A stretch of 64,000 bases of DNA from Hyphomicrobiaceae bacterium (GTDB taxonomy: Bacteria > Pseudomonadota > Alphaproteobacteria > Rhizobiales > Methyloligellaceae): NCBI GenBank assembly GCA_028066055.1, contig JALCBY010000009.1, positions 54,021-118,020 of the forward strand, given 5' to 3'. Positions 53,764 to 63,190 of the stretch are shown here, piece after piece. Made by a program: the position numbers and the translations under genes. Every line of letters starts with the position of its first letter. Within the stretch, counting starts at the first letter, position 1. Under the pieces are notes generated by a model. The model searched no databases. It was not told the DNA's origin and was given only the letters and a program-made list of their open reading frames with translations.

Positions 53764-55289
53764 CACAGGGACTTCACGAAAGCGATCAGGCGGTCACGGT
53801 CCTCCTTGGACAATGCCGCGAATGCGTCACGCGCGGAGCGTGCTTCGCCGTCATGCCAGAGAATCGCCTCAGTCAGGTTGCGCGCACGTCCATCATGCAA
53901 ATAGAAGCTGTGGCCGTTGACGGTTGGGGTCAATCCGATACCCCACAGGGGCGCGGTGCGCCATTCGCGTCCGTCGGCAACGCCTTCGGGACGGTTGTCC
54001 GCAAGCCCTTCCCCCATATCATGCAGCAGCATATCGGTATATGGCCAGATGATCTGCCTGGAGAGATGGGGCTGACCGGGCGAGATACCGGTTACGAACT
54101 TCGGCCTGTGACAGGCGGCGCACCCGGCGTTGTAGAAGAGTTTCTTGCCTGCAAGAACGTCCCGGTTTGCAGGATCGCGCCGGCGTGGAACGGCAAGGTT
54201 CTGGGAATAGAAGGTCACGAGATCGAGGAACTTCTTGCCCGCCTCGACACCGTCCTTTTTCGAGTCGCCGTTCGGCGCGGTCACACAGTCCGTTTGATCA
54301 TCCGTACAGTCTCCCGCCGACTTGCGCACCAACGGGGTCGAAATACCGATGTCGCCGGCGAAGGCTTCGGCTGATTGCTGGCGCACACTGGGCGCGCCCG
54401 CTTTCCATCCGAACCGTCCAAGCGCGGGTCTGTCTTCCGCAATGGACCAGACTTCGTTCGGTCTGCCGGAAATTCCGTCGCCATTCCTGTCCTGCGGATC
54501 GGCGAGCGCGCGGATGTGCTTTTCGGGGATCGCCTCCAGAAGGCCAAGCCCGATCATTTGGTTGGCAACCCGTGGCGAGAGCATAACGTCCTTGTGGAGA
54601 GACCCGTAGGCAGCCTTGTCGACCGCGTAACGCGGTTTCCTGAGCGTCACCTTTTCGCCGTCCGGAAAGGTGTATGGCACATCCGCATAGTCGATGCGCA
54701 TCTTGCCTTCCGCGCTGTGACCCTGGATCGCGAACTCCTGAAGCTGGCTGCCGTAAGTCGGTTCGGGCACCACGTTGATCTTACGGGCCGCGAGCAGCGC
54801 ACGCTCCACATCTGTTTGCGGCGGAACGGACAAGCGCAGGAACATGGACGTTGCATCGTCATCCGGAAAGTTTGCTTCCGGCGGATGCCCGCGCCCGTCC
54901 TTCAGGTGACAGCGCTGACATGAGCGCGCATTGAAGAGAGGCCCGAGACCGTCCGATGATTTGGTCGACGCCGGCGGCGAGACCCAAAGCTTGCGAAAAA
55001 TCCCGTTGCCGACCTTGAAGTCAAGCTCCTTGCGGAACGGCATATTGCCCGAGGAATGCGAAAAGGCATTAGCGTTTTTCACGCTTTTCCGCGACGTCGC
55101 ACCACCGCCCGGAAATTCCTCGCCCGGCTCCGGTCTGGAGAAGTCCTGCGTCAACGCAAGTGGCTTATCCGACGGTGGCGATGCCCCCTGACTGCCAGAC
55201 TGTTGCGCAACGGCGCCGGCGACCAGTGTGAGCATCGACCCAAGCGTAACGACAGCAATTGGGTGGACAGAAGCGGGCACTCGATTCAT
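53763..55289 (-). CDS. DUF1111 di-heme c-type oxidoreductase
   Basis: A 508-aa exported protein with a signal peptide (about 1-28, TLVAGAVAQQS). Two haem c motifs are present: CQRCH (in NARSCQRCHLKDGRGHPP) and CAACH (in YNAGCAACHRPKF). Family signatures include HDMGEGLADNRPEG and WRTAPLWGIGLTPTVNGHSFYLHDGRARNLTEAILWHDGEA in parts. These were annotated as thiol oxidoreductases and are distant from MauG/CcpA peroxidases; the substrate is unproven. In iron clusters beside imelysins, a ferric or ferrous redox role is plausible. Confidence 0.9.
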   Translation of the reverse strand: MNRVPASVHPIAVVTLGSMLTLVAGAVAQQSGSQGASPPSDKPLALTQDFSRPEPGEEFPGGGATSRKSVKNANAFSHSSGNMPFRKELDFKVGNGIFRKLWVSPPASTKSSDGLGPLFNARSCQRCHLKDGRGHPPEANFPDDDATSMFLRLSVPPQTDVERALLAARKINVVPEPTYGSQLQEFAIQGHSAEGKMRIDYADVPYTFPDGEKVTLRKPRYAVDKAAYGSLHKDVMLSPRVANQMIGLGLLEAIPEKHIRALADPQDRNGDGISGRPNEVWSIAEDRPALGRFGWKAGAPSVRQQSAEAFAGDIGISTPLVRKSAGDCTDDQTDCVTAPNGDSKKDGVEAGKKFLDLVTFYSQNLAVPRRRDPANRDVLAGKKLFYNAGCAACHRPKFVTGISPGQPHLSRQIIWPYTDMLLHDMGEGLADNRPEGVADGREWRTAPLWGIGLTPTVNGHSFYLHDGRARNLTEAILWHDGEARSARDAFAALSKEDRDRLIAFVKSL

Positions 55290-55372
55290 CTCATCTGCAC
55301 TAAACTCATTACATGCGAGTTTCTCAGATGACCATCATCGCCCCCTTCGATTGGTCGTCTCAGTCCTTCCAA

Positions 55373-56533
55373 TTAACGGTTTCTCGTATCAAATTCAAAG
55401 GTCTTGGCAAGCAGGAAGCCAATTGTATGGTTATCCACGTTTTCCTCAACGTGATATTTGTACGCACCATCCAGCGCCCAGCCGTTGCGCAGTTCGACGC
55501 CCGCTGAAATCTGAAGCTGCTTGTCCTCGAAATCGCTGTCACCGGTCACGTCACGCGGACGTCCGGTATAGGCCACGGCGATATTGTATTTGCCGCCAAA
55601 CACGACCGCACCGCCAACCGTGTAGTACCACAGATCATCAAGCGAGCCTTCGGCGCCGTCGAGATAGACAACTTCGCCGACATATTGCAGCTCGACCCCG
55701 TTCAACTGTCGGGCGCCGTAGATACCAGCGACATAACCGTTCTCGTCATCGAGATCGTCCTCTGTCTTGCCCTGGGCGTGGCGCCGGTAACCGAAGTTCA
55801 GGCTCGCACCGCCGAGTGACGGAATTTCTTCAAGATCGACGGCGATCGAGAAGGAATCCAGATCTTCCGTGTTGGTTGCGCCACCGTCCGAGACGCGTGT
55901 CCGGCCGCGATCGGTGAACACCGACCGGCTGAGAGCCGACGTGTCCGCGTGATAAATGCTGCCGGTAATGGTCGCCGTACCCAGTGATGCGGTCTCCCGC
56001 TCAACGGCTACGCCGAAACCGAGCTGTTCGGTGATCTCGTAATCCTCTGCAAAGTCCGTTCCGTAGACGCCCGGTGTTACGTCCCACGCTTTGCCGAATA
56101 CCGGATTGAACTTGCCTCCAATGACAGATACGCCGCCACCGAGCGCCACTTTCGCATACAGCTCCTCGGCATACAGGCCTTCGTCTTCAAAAAACCGGTC
56201 CTCCCCGGGGTCCGGATCGAGCACCGGTTCAAACGTCAGCGATGTATGGCCCGACAGGAACTGGTTGATCGTCAGCTCCGCCGCAAGCTCCGTCGTATTG
56301 AAAAAGTCCGACAGTTCGGCATCAGGATCATCGGAATCGATGTTGTTGTCGTTCTGAAATTCAACCGTGAGCTCGCCTGACAAGCCAAACGTCTTGTGTT
56401 CCTTCGGCGGCTCGGGCTCGACCGGAGGCGGCGGATTGAAATCACCTCCCGGCCAGGCCGGAGAGACCCCACTCACAAGCACTGCTGCAAAAACAGCACC
56501 TGCCAGACTCTTGGAACGAATTCGATAAAACAT
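55373..56533 (-). CDS. Outer-membrane porin-like beta barrel
   Basis: A 386-aa exported protein: signal peptide (about 1-28, SGVSPAWPGG), a Pro-rich stretch (FNPPPPVEPEPPKEHK), then about sixteen alternating amphipathic strands (LSGELTVEFQNDNN, AKVALGGGVSVIGGKFNPVFG, FSIAVDLEEIPSLGGASLNFGYRR). It ends with an aromatic C-terminal strand. Acidic turns (DSDDPDAE, DPDPGEDRFFEDE) could attract cations. It sits between two parts of the imelysin cluster, with a GGGGGTG ribosome site and a Zur-like palindrome 52 bp upstream. Family assignment beyond a barrel is uncertain. Confidence 0.75.
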   Translation of the reverse strand: MFYRIRSKSLAGAVFAAVLVSGVSPAWPGGDFNPPPPVEPEPPKEHKTFGLSGELTVEFQNDNNIDSDDPDAELSDFFNTTELAAELTINQFLSGHTSLTFEPVLDPDPGEDRFFEDEGLYAEELYAKVALGGGVSVIGGKFNPVFGKAWDVTPGVYGTDFAEDYEITEQLGFGVAVERETASLGTATITGSIYHADTSALSRSVFTDRGRTRVSDGGATNTEDLDSFSIAVDLEEIPSLGGASLNFGYRRHAQGKTEDDLDDENGYVAGIYGARQLNGVELQYVGEVVYLDGAEGSLDDLWYYTVGGAVVFGGKYNIAVAYTGRPRDVTGDSDFEDKQLQISAGVELRNGWALDGAYKYHVEENVDNHTIGFLLAKTFEFDTRNR

Positions 56534-56584
56534 CGGTGCACCCCCAACCGTTCGCCCTGTCGGTACAAGATCGCAAGGTTTTTG

Positions 56585-56602
56585 GTTATGTTATAACATA
56601 AC
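56585..56602 (-). promoter_or_regulatory. Zur-box-like palindrome upstream of the porin gene
   Basis: GTTATGTTATAACATAAC is a perfect 18-bp palindrome. Its core ATGTTATAACAT is the core of the Zur sites reported for rhizobia by comparative genomics. It lies about 50 bp upstream of the porin ATG and after the first imelysin gene, so it would control the porin and the genes downstream of it, not the first imelysin. Confidence 0.55.
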
Positions 56603-56682
56603 AATCCATGGATTTTAAAAGATTGGCGGCAACCGGTACGGCCCTTGTGGAGATGAGGTGCCGCCCGGTTACCGCTCGGCGT

Positions 56683-57981
56683 TCAACCTTTCACTTTTTC
56701 CGGATTGTCGAGGCTATCGGATCCCTCGAATTCAATCGCTTTCAGGTCAAGCGTGGCTACCGCTCTTTCAATCGCCTTCGTTTGCCCGAGCAGAGCGTCG
56801 ATCGCCGCCTGGACGACCGCGTTGCCCTCCTTGTTCCCCTCGCCAATCATCTGGTCGTAGGCTTCAACGGTTTCCGCCCGCTTCACCATTGTCGACATCG
56901 CAGCGAGCGTATCTTCAAGGCGTGCCCGGAGTGCCTTGTCCACATCCGGCGATTTCGCCTTGACCAGGTCAGACGGGCTCGGCCCGGAAACTGTCGATCC
57001 GTCGACCCGCTTGTAACGCCCCAGATACACATTCTGGATGCCAAGCTGATCGTAATAATGCGAATTGTGTGTGTTGTCGGAGAAGCAATCATGCTCTTCC
57101 TCCGGATCGTTGATCAGAAGGCCAAGCTGCATCCGCTCACCCGCCAGCTCGCCATAGGACAAGCTGCCAAGACCCGTGAAAATGCGTGTCAATCCGGCCG
57201 CCTCGGGTCCCGCCAGCAACTCCTTACGCGCTGGTCCGTCAGGCGCCCACTGCGCCACGATCCACTTCAGATCGTCAATCAGAAGGTCAGTGACAACGCG
57301 CAGATACTCCGCGCGCCGGGCGCAATTGCCATTGGTGCAGTTCTTGAGATCGTAATCCGTCGGTGGTCGTTTGCCGGCGCCGGCATCCGTGCCGTTCAGG
57401 TCCTGCCCCCAGAGCAGGAATTCCACGGCGTGATATCCGGTAGCGACATTCGCTTCGATTTCGCCAGCCTCATGCAGAACCTTCTTCAGCAGTGACTTCG
57501 TAATCTTTGGAACGTCAATCTTCTGCCCGCCGATCTTTATGTCCGAACTGGCGATGACGTTGGCGACATAGAGCTCGTTTTCGTCCGACTCCGTGCCATA
57601 GCTCTTCGCGACATAGTCGATGAGACCCTCGTCGAGCGGCCAGGCATTCACCTTGCCTTCCCAATCATCCACGACAGGATTGCCAAAGCGGTAGGCTTCG
57701 GTCTGTTGATATGGGACCCGAGCCGCGATCCAGGCGTTTTTGGCCGCCAGATGCGTCTTGTCATTGGGCTTGGCGAGAAACGCCTCTATGGCCGTTTGCA
57801 ATTTTTGCGCTGTCAGGAGCGAATCTTCATATCCCGCATGCGCGATGTCGGCATAATTTTTAAGGACACCCTTGACCGCAACCTGGGCCCGGGCCTGAGC
57901 AGCGGCAGTAACAAGAAGTCCAACGATGATGAGTGAGAAAGTGGCGCGGAGGAAACCACGCCCTAAGGTCGATGCAATCAT
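56683..57981 (-). CDS. Imelysin-family periplasmic iron-uptake protein (IrpA-like)
   Basis: A 432-aa exported protein (signal about 1-34, AAAQARAQVAVK). It carries the imelysin GxHxxE motif as GYHAVE in ATGYHAVEFLLWGQDLNGTD, plus YADIAHAGYEDSL and PYQQTEAYRFGNPVVDDWEGKVNAWP in parts. The C-terminal half holds EEEHDCFSDNTHNSHYYDQ, a His/Asp-rich segment suited to metal. IrpA/ICMP proteins are iron-regulated and iron-related in cyanobacteria and proteobacteria. The ATG at 57981 follows GGGGG closely. Two ICE-like boxes lie upstream, pointing to Irr control. Confidence 0.9.
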   Translation of the reverse strand: MIASTLGRGFLRATFSLIIVGLLVTAAAQARAQVAVKGVLKNYADIAHAGYEDSLLTAQKLQTAIEAFLAKPNDKTHLAAKNAWIAARVPYQQTEAYRFGNPVVDDWEGKVNAWPLDEGLIDYVAKSYGTESDENELYVANVIASSDIKIGGQKIDVPKITKSLLKKVLHEAGEIEANVATGYHAVEFLLWGQDLNGTDAGAGKRPPTDYDLKNCTNGNCARRAEYLRVVTDLLIDDLKWIVAQWAPDGPARKELLAGPEAAGLTRIFTGLGSLSYGELAGERMQLGLLINDPEEEHDCFSDNTHNSHYYDQLGIQNVYLGRYKRVDGSTVSGPSPSDLVKAKSPDVDKALRARLEDTLAAMSTMVKRAETVEAYDQMIGEGNKEGNAVVQAAIDALLGQTKAIERAVATLDLKAIEFEGSDSLDNPEKVKG

Positions 57982-58090
57982 TTTTTCCCCCAATAATCAG
58001 GGTTCAAGGCCCCGGTATCGGATTTGCGTTTGTTTACTTGGTGGACCGACTCTCGAAGGTCGGCTCAAGCACATCGGGTCCATCGGCCCA

Positions 58091-58159
58091 AGTCAATGGA
58101 CATCTTTTAGGCTCATTCTAAAATAACCCATCCAAATCAACAGGTTAGAGCTATTCTAA
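58091..58159 (-). promoter_or_regulatory. Two ICE-like boxes upstream of the imelysin gene
   Basis: The 322-bp gap 57982-58303 holds no gene. TTTAGgctcaTTCTAAA (58106-58122) and TTAGAGctaTTCTAA (58145-58159) both fit the Irr element with one or two mismatches. Nine bases from the first box toward the gene, TTGACT (58091-58096) is a candidate -35, the same arrangement as at bfr. The -10 is not convincing. An ATTGAA/TTCAAT inverted repeat lies at 58181-58198. Confidence 0.5.
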
Positions 58160-58303
58160 TTTTGAGAAAATCTGGTCAACATTGAAACTCTCTTCAATTT
58201 CAATGCGTTGCGCCTGATCGCGGGTCAGTGATGACCTATTGCACGCGATGGCATTGTGGCAATCTGCCGCAACAAAAGCGTAGGCGGATCAAGCTCGTTT
58301 TTT

Positions 58304-59560
58304 TCAGCCGCCAGGCGTCAATGCTTCTCCATGCGCAGCACTCTCATCCTCGCGAACCGCAGGTCCAAGCAGCACCGCAAAAATGCCGGACACGGCCAGC
58401 AAGGCCGCTGCCGTCATCAGGCAGCCGGCGAGGCCTGCGAACTGGTAGGCAAGGCCGGAGAGCAGCGTGCCGCCAAGGCGTCCGGCGGCGTTTGCCATAT
58501 AGTAGAAACCCACATTGAGTGCGACCTGATCCGAACTCGTCAGGGCCAGGATGAGATAGGAATGGACGGATGAGTTGACCGCGAAGAAGAAGCCAAAGAC
58601 GCCAAGACCGACGATCAACGTCGCCGCGGGGTCGAAACCGGCCCGAATTGCCACGGCGATGAGCACGGTCACGACAGCAAGTCCGAACACCCAGAACTGC
58701 GCGGCCCGGATTTCGCTGGTCCGGCCGTCACCGGAGCGCTTAATGAGGTTCGGTGCGAACCCTTGCACGAAGCCATAGGCAATCACCCAAATCGCCAGGA
58801 AACCGCCGACTTCGGTAAAACTCCATCCCAGGACGTCATAGAGAAAAACCGGCAATCCGACGACGAACCACACATCGCGGGCTCCAAACAGGAAGACCCG
58901 AGCGGCCGACAGCAGGTTGATGGCGCGGGATTTTGAAAGGATCTGTGTGAATTTAGTCTTTGCCTTCGCGATCCCCATTTCCGCCGGAAGCATGGCCGCC
59001 GCGGCCAGAAGGATCACTGCGAGACAGACTGCCATCAGCCAGAGCGCGGGCGCAAAGCCCAATGCAGAGAGCAGGAACCCGCCGATAAAGAAGCCAACGC
59101 CTTTCAGGGCGTTTTTCGAACCGGTCAGAAGCGCCACCCATTTGAACAGCAAGGAATGCTGGTCGCCCGCAACCACGAGCTTGATGGCGCTCTTCGAACT
59201 CATCTTCGAAAGGTCCTTCGCAACGCCGGAAACACCCTGAACCAGCAGCACATATGCGACCGACAGCAGTTTCGGCCACGCCGGATCGAGAACTGAAAGC
59301 GCGACAAGCGCCGCCACCTGTAAGGACAATCCGGAAATGAGCGTCAACTTCAGACCGAAGCGCGACCCGATCCAGCCGCCGACCAGATTGGTGACCATGC
59401 CCATAAATTCGTAGAGCAGGAAAAGCATGGCCAATTCGAGCGGCGTGTAGCCCAGCGTGTGGAAGTGCAGCAGCACGAGCATGCGCAGCGCGCCATCGGT
59501 CAGCGTGAACCCCCAATAGGCCGACGTGACGACGGCGTAGTTTCGAATATCCGCACCCAT
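58304..59560 (-). CDS. arsJ: ArsJ-type organoarsenical efflux MFS transporter
   Basis: Inner-membrane carrier of 418 aa with about twelve helices. NYAVVTSAYWGFTLTDGALRMLVLLHFH, YEFMGMVTNLVGGWIG, GVSGVAKDLSKMSSKSAIKL and LTGSKNALKGVGFFIGG are close to ArsJ. ArsJ exports 1-arseno-3-phosphoglycerate made by a partner GAPDH, so arsenate leaves the cell without reduction. The partner gene lies 33 bp upstream on the same strand. No arsR, arsC or arsB is visible in the window. Confidence 0.9.
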   Translation of the reverse strand: MGADIRNYAVVTSAYWGFTLTDGALRMLVLLHFHTLGYTPLELAMLFLLYEFMGMVTNLVGGWIGSRFGLKLTLISGLSLQVAALVALSVLDPAWPKLLSVAYVLLVQGVSGVAKDLSKMSSKSAIKLVVAGDQHSLLFKWVALLTGSKNALKGVGFFIGGFLLSALGFAPALWLMAVCLAVILLAAAAMLPAEMGIAKAKTKFTQILSKSRAINLLSAARVFLFGARDVWFVVGLPVFLYDVLGWSFTEVGGFLAIWVIAYGFVQGFAPNLIKRSGDGRTSEIRAAQFWVFGLAVVTVLIAVAIRAGFDPAATLIVGLGVFGFFFAVNSSVHSYLILALTSSDQVALNVGFYYMANAAGRLGGTLLSGLAYQFAGLAGCLMTAAALLAVSGIFAVLLGPAVREDESAAHGEALTPGG

Positions 59561-59593
59561 TCCTTCCGCCCTTCCCGCGGCGTGTAGCTTGCT

Positions 59594-60676
59594 CTACTCC
59601 GCCGCCTTACGTCCCGCGCCGAGACCGCGCGCCACGGTCTGGGTAAGCTCGACCATGCGGTGCACATAACCGACTTCATTGTCGTACCACGCCAAAACCT
59701 TCACCTGAGTACCATCGACAACCATGGTCGACCGGGCATCGATGATCGAGGAATGCGGATCGCCGATAAAATCGGTCGAAACAAGTGGGCGCTCCTCATA
59801 GGCGAGTATGCCCTTCAACGGTCCGTCCGCTGCGTCCTTGAGACAATCGTTCACTTCCTCGACGGTCGTCTCGTGCTCCACTTCGAACACGCAATCCGTA
59901 ATCGAGGCGTTCAGCAAAGGAACCCGCACCGCGACGCCGTTCAGTTTTCCGAGAAGCTCCGGAAAAATGACGCCGATGGCGGTCGCCGAGCCTGTTGACG
60001 TCGGAACGAGGTTCAGCAGGGCTGAACGCGCACGCCGATAGTCCTTGTGTGGCCGGTCGACGACCGTCTGCGTGTTGGTCACGTCATGAATTGTGGTGAT
60101 GACCCCATGGCGAATACCGAGCGCCTCGTGGATAACCTTTACCACCGGCGCGAGGCAGTTGGTGGTACAGGACGCGGCGGTCACGATGTCATGGGTTCGC
60201 GGGTCGTACAGATGGTCGTTCACGCCGACAACGGCATCGAGGACGCCATCCTGTTTGACCGGAGCGGAGACGACGACCTTTTTCACGCCTGCATCGAAAT
60301 AGGGTCGCAGCGCGTCCTTCGTTTTGAACTTGCCCGAACACTCGATGACGATGTCGATACCTTTATTCCTCCAGTCGACATCGGTGGGCGAAGACGCCTG
60401 GCTGTAAGTCAGGGATTTGTCGCCAACGCTCAGCGTTTCGCCCGCGCCTTTCGTCGGCACGCGCCATCGTCCCTGCACGCTGTCGAAGGCGAGGAGATGT
60501 GCGGAAAGAGCCGCGTCCGCATTTGGTTCATTCACGTGCACTATGTCGAATGCGCCGGCTCCCCAAAGCCCGCCCGGTCCCGGCACCTCGTCTGCCCCTG
60601 CATGGAATCCCCATGCCGCACGCAACGCCAGCCGTCCCATGCGACCAAATCCGTTTATCGCCACCCTTGCCGTCAT
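59594..60676 (-). CDS. ArsJ-associated glyceraldehyde-3-phosphate dehydrogenase
   Basis: A 360-aa GAPDH. The Rossmann start ([16 protein letters not shown]) contains an atypical insert ([20 protein letters not shown]) seen in ars-cluster GAPDHs. The catalytic Cys lies in [10 protein letters not shown] and the His in TIHDVTNTQ. The C-terminal catalytic segments [14 protein letters not shown] and [12 protein letters not shown] are intact. With arsenate in place of phosphate it forms 1-arseno-3-phosphoglycerate for ArsJ. The ATG overlaps the stop of the MBL gene by 4 bp, so all three are coupled. Confidence 0.92.
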   Translation of the reverse strand: MTARVAINGFGRMGRLALRAAWGFHAGADEVPGPGGLWGAGAFDIVHVNEPNADAALSAHLLAFDSVQGRWRVPTKGAGETLSVGDKSLTYSQASSPTDVDWRNKGIDIVIECSGKFKTKDALRPYFDAGVKKVVVSAPVKQDGVLDAVVGVNDHLYDPRTHDIVTAASCTTNCLAPVVKVIHEALGIRHGVITTIHDVTNTQTVVDRPHKDYRRARSALLNLVPTSTGSATAIGVIFPELLGKLNGVAVRVPLLNASITDCVFEVEHETTVEEVNDCLKDAADGPLKGILAYEERPLVSTDFIGDPHSSIIDARSTMVVDGTQVKVLAWYDNEVGYVHRMVELTQTVARGLGAGRKAAE

Positions 60677-61425
60677 GCCTGATCCTCAAGCTCGATGACC
60701 ATGCCGTCGAAAGCGCACTCCTCCTTTACCCGCTCCTGCGCGGCGAGCATCTCCGGCCCCATATGCGTGAGAACGGTCCGCTTCGCCGTCAGCTCATCGG
60801 CATGCTCCGTCAGATCCGGATAGTTCATATGAAACGGCACCCGCTTCTCATGGAAATAGCACTCGCTGATGAACAGGTCGGCATCTCGGGCGACATTAGG
60901 GATATGCTCCGTCCAGGCGCTATCGCCGGTGTATGCGATTGTTTTCCCATCCACTTCGATGCGCATCGACGTGGGGTTGGTCGCCTCAGTGTGTATCGCC
61001 GGATACGTGGTGACTCTCAGCCCCTCGATGTCGTGAGGCGTCAGCACGTCCATGTCGATCACGTCCACCGCGAATTTCGGTTTCATGCCGCCCGAACCGG
61101 GAAAGAGCACTTCCTGGACGGTCGGCAGATGCGCCTTCGTTCCGCGCGGACCCGCGATCGTAATCGGCGTCTGTCTTTTCGCTCCCAACATGGCGTCCAT
61201 CAACAGCGAGCTCACTCCACCGCAGTGATCCCCGTGAAGATGCGTCAGAAGTATGACATCTATGTTGTTGTGCGGAATTTCGAGCGCCTTTAGGGCAATA
61301 ACGCTTGAGGTCCCGAAGTCGATAGCGAAACAGATGTCCGGTGCTTCCACGAGAATACAGGTGCTGTGCCTGCCGCCCGATCCGAAAGCATCGCCCGAGC
61401 CCGCAAATGTCACTTTGACCGTCAT
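60673..61425 (-). CDS. MBL-fold metallo-hydrolase coupled to the arsJ operon
   Basis: A cytoplasmic hydrolase of 250 aa. Metal ligands are HLHGDH (HxHxDH) at about residue 62, a later His in ISECYFH, TGDSAW and THMGPE. It resembles RNase Z/PhnP-like phosphodiesterase-type MBL proteins ([25 protein letters not shown]). A 4-bp overlap with the GAPDH gene makes it the first member of an MBL-GAPDH-arsJ operon. A role in arsenic handling or in hydrolysing a sugar-phosphate by-product is inference only. Confidence 0.85.
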   Translation of the reverse strand: MTVKVTFAGSGDAFGSGGRHSTCILVEAPDICFAIDFGTSSVIALKALEIPHNNIDVILLTHLHGDHCGGVSSLLMDAMLGAKRQTPITIAGPRGTKAHLPTVQEVLFPGSGGMKPKFAVDVIDMDVLTPHDIEGLRVTTYPAIHTEATNPTSMRIEVDGKTIAYTGDSAWTEHIPNVARDADLFISECYFHEKRVPFHMNYPDLTEHADELTAKRTVLTHMGPEMLAAQERVKEECAFDGMVIELEDQA

Positions 61426-61569
61426 CGCACCCCCAATTGTCCGTTGGAAAAAGAGGATGGTGGCACGAACGATATCCCGCTGCCACTCTCACGTCGTTCC
61501 CAACCGGTCGCCGGAACTCGCCGCCCTTCAAAGGTCGGCGGCACAACATCGCACCAGACTGTCAGGAGG

Positions 61570-63168
61570 TCATTTCCCCTTCTTCTTGAATTCCTCGTGG
61601 AACTCATCGAGCACCCGCCGGGTACATTTGCCGATTGCCGCATAGTCGGCGTCGGTCAGATTGGCGAGCGATACGCGTACGGACGCATCGACCACCTCGA
61701 AGCCCTTGCCCGGCAGCAACACGACACCGGTCTCCTTTGCCAGGCGGAACAGAAAGTCCGTCCCCCGCTCGCCCTCGCTGAACCATTTGGCGAACGCATC
61801 GCCGAACAGGCGCCGGCCGAGCTTTTCGAGATCGATCAGATAGTAGTAATGGACTTCGTTCTCGCTCTGCTCCGCCTTGATGCCGATGTTGTTGCACAGC
61901 GTCGCATATCTGTGGCGGATGATCCTCTTCGCACCGTTCTTGTATCGGCTCTCCAGATCCATCAGTCCCGACAGCGCAAAAAGGGTCATCTGCAATTGCT
62001 GAGGAACCGAAAGACCTGACGTGTGGTTGAGGGCAACTGCGCGGCTGTCCGCCACCAGCCGATCGATGAAAGGAATCGATCGCGGTTCGGTGGTGAGCGA
62101 CGAATAACGTTTGTCGAGCTTCTTCTTTGCCTTCTCCGGGAGTGCCGCCAGCGCGTCGTCAAATGCATTGTCGTCGTGCAGCGCCATGGCACCGAGGCGC
62201 CAGCCGGTCGCTCCGAAATACTTCGAAAAGGAATAGACGCACATCGTATTGCGCGGACATTTGGCGAAGAGCGAAATGAAATCATCCGCGAAGGTGCCGT
62301 AGACGTCGTCGGTGATGATGAAAAGATCAGGCCGTTTCGTGTTGATGAGTTTCGCGAGCGCGTCCAGACCGTCATCGGACAGCCTGACCGACGGCGGATT
62401 GGCGGGATTGACGAGGCAGAACACCTTGATCGCGGGATCTTCGAGCTTCTTCAGTTCCGATGGCGGGAACTGCCAGTCCTCATCCTCATCCATGCGCACA
62501 TCGACGATTTCCATGTCGTATTGCGGCAGCGGCGGAATCTCCAGATAGGGTGAGAAGATCGGCGTCCCGAGCGCAATTTTGTCGCCCGGCTTGATGAGCT
62601 CGTTCAGGCTCATGGTCTCAAACACGTAAGTCATCGCGGCGGTGCCGCCCTCGGTCGCGAAGAGGGAAAAATCACCGCCGATGCGCGGCGCGCTGCCGTA
62701 CATTTCCTGTTCCAGATAGGCCTTCACAATGGCCTCGGCGTGCTTGAGCATGCGCGGAGGAACAGGATAGTTGCAGCCTAGGAACGCGCTGACGGCCTCG
62801 GCCAGAAATTCCTCCTGATCGAGGCCAAGCCGGTCCTTAACGTAGGTGATCGCCGAGAGCAAAAAATGCACCCCCTCCGTATCCTCGTGCCCTTGCGCAA
62901 AGGTTTCATAGCGGTCGACCATGCCCTTTTTCTCGGGCAGGCCGCCGAATCCGCTGTTGAGATAGGCGTAGGAGCGTTCCGCCTCGCGGATTGCAAAGTC
63001 ACCCAGCCGCAGGAAAGCTCTCCGGGGCAGGGTCGCGAGGAAATTGGGGTTTCCGCGGCCGGCGTTCAACATCATCCGCTCGGAGTCGGACGACGCGATC
63101 TCGATCAGTTTATCCTTGAGCTCGAACGGGCTGAGTTTTGCGTAAGCGCTGAGATCCAAATCGGTCAT
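61570..63168 (-). CDS. aspD: Aspartate 4-decarboxylase (bifunctional aspartate aminotransferase)
   Basis: PLP enzyme of 532 aa that converts L-aspartate to L-alanine and CO2. Its length and the segments MLNAGRGNPNFLATLPR, SAFLGCNYPVPPRMLKHAE, TEGGTAAMTYVFE, NPANPPSVRLSD and the PLP Lys in SFSKYFGATGWRLG match AspD of Pseudomonas and Acidovorax. The ATG at 63168 is preferred to an in-frame start at 63177. It lies 22 bp downstream of an AspT-type exchanger, the classic partner: Asp in/Ala out plus decarboxylation yields a proton gradient. Confidence 0.93.
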   Translation of the reverse strand: MTDLDLSAYAKLSPFELKDKLIEIASSDSERMMLNAGRGNPNFLATLPRRAFLRLGDFAIREAERSYAYLNSGFGGLPEKKGMVDRYETFAQGHEDTEGVHFLLSAITYVKDRLGLDQEEFLAEAVSAFLGCNYPVPPRMLKHAEAIVKAYLEQEMYGSAPRIGGDFSLFATEGGTAAMTYVFETMSLNELIKPGDKIALGTPIFSPYLEIPPLPQYDMEIVDVRMDEDEDWQFPPSELKKLEDPAIKVFCLVNPANPPSVRLSDDGLDALAKLINTKRPDLFIITDDVYGTFADDFISLFAKCPRNTMCVYSFSKYFGATGWRLGAMALHDDNAFDDALAALPEKAKKKLDKRYSSLTTEPRSIPFIDRLVADSRAVALNHTSGLSVPQQLQMTLFALSGLMDLESRYKNGAKRIIRHRYATLCNNIGIKAEQSENEVHYYYLIDLEKLGRRLFGDAFAKWFSEGERGTDFLFRLAKETGVVLLPGKGFEVVDASVRVSLANLTDADYAAIGKCTRRVLDEFHEEFKKKGK

Positions 63169-63190
63169 GGACGGCACTCCTTACTGTCAT

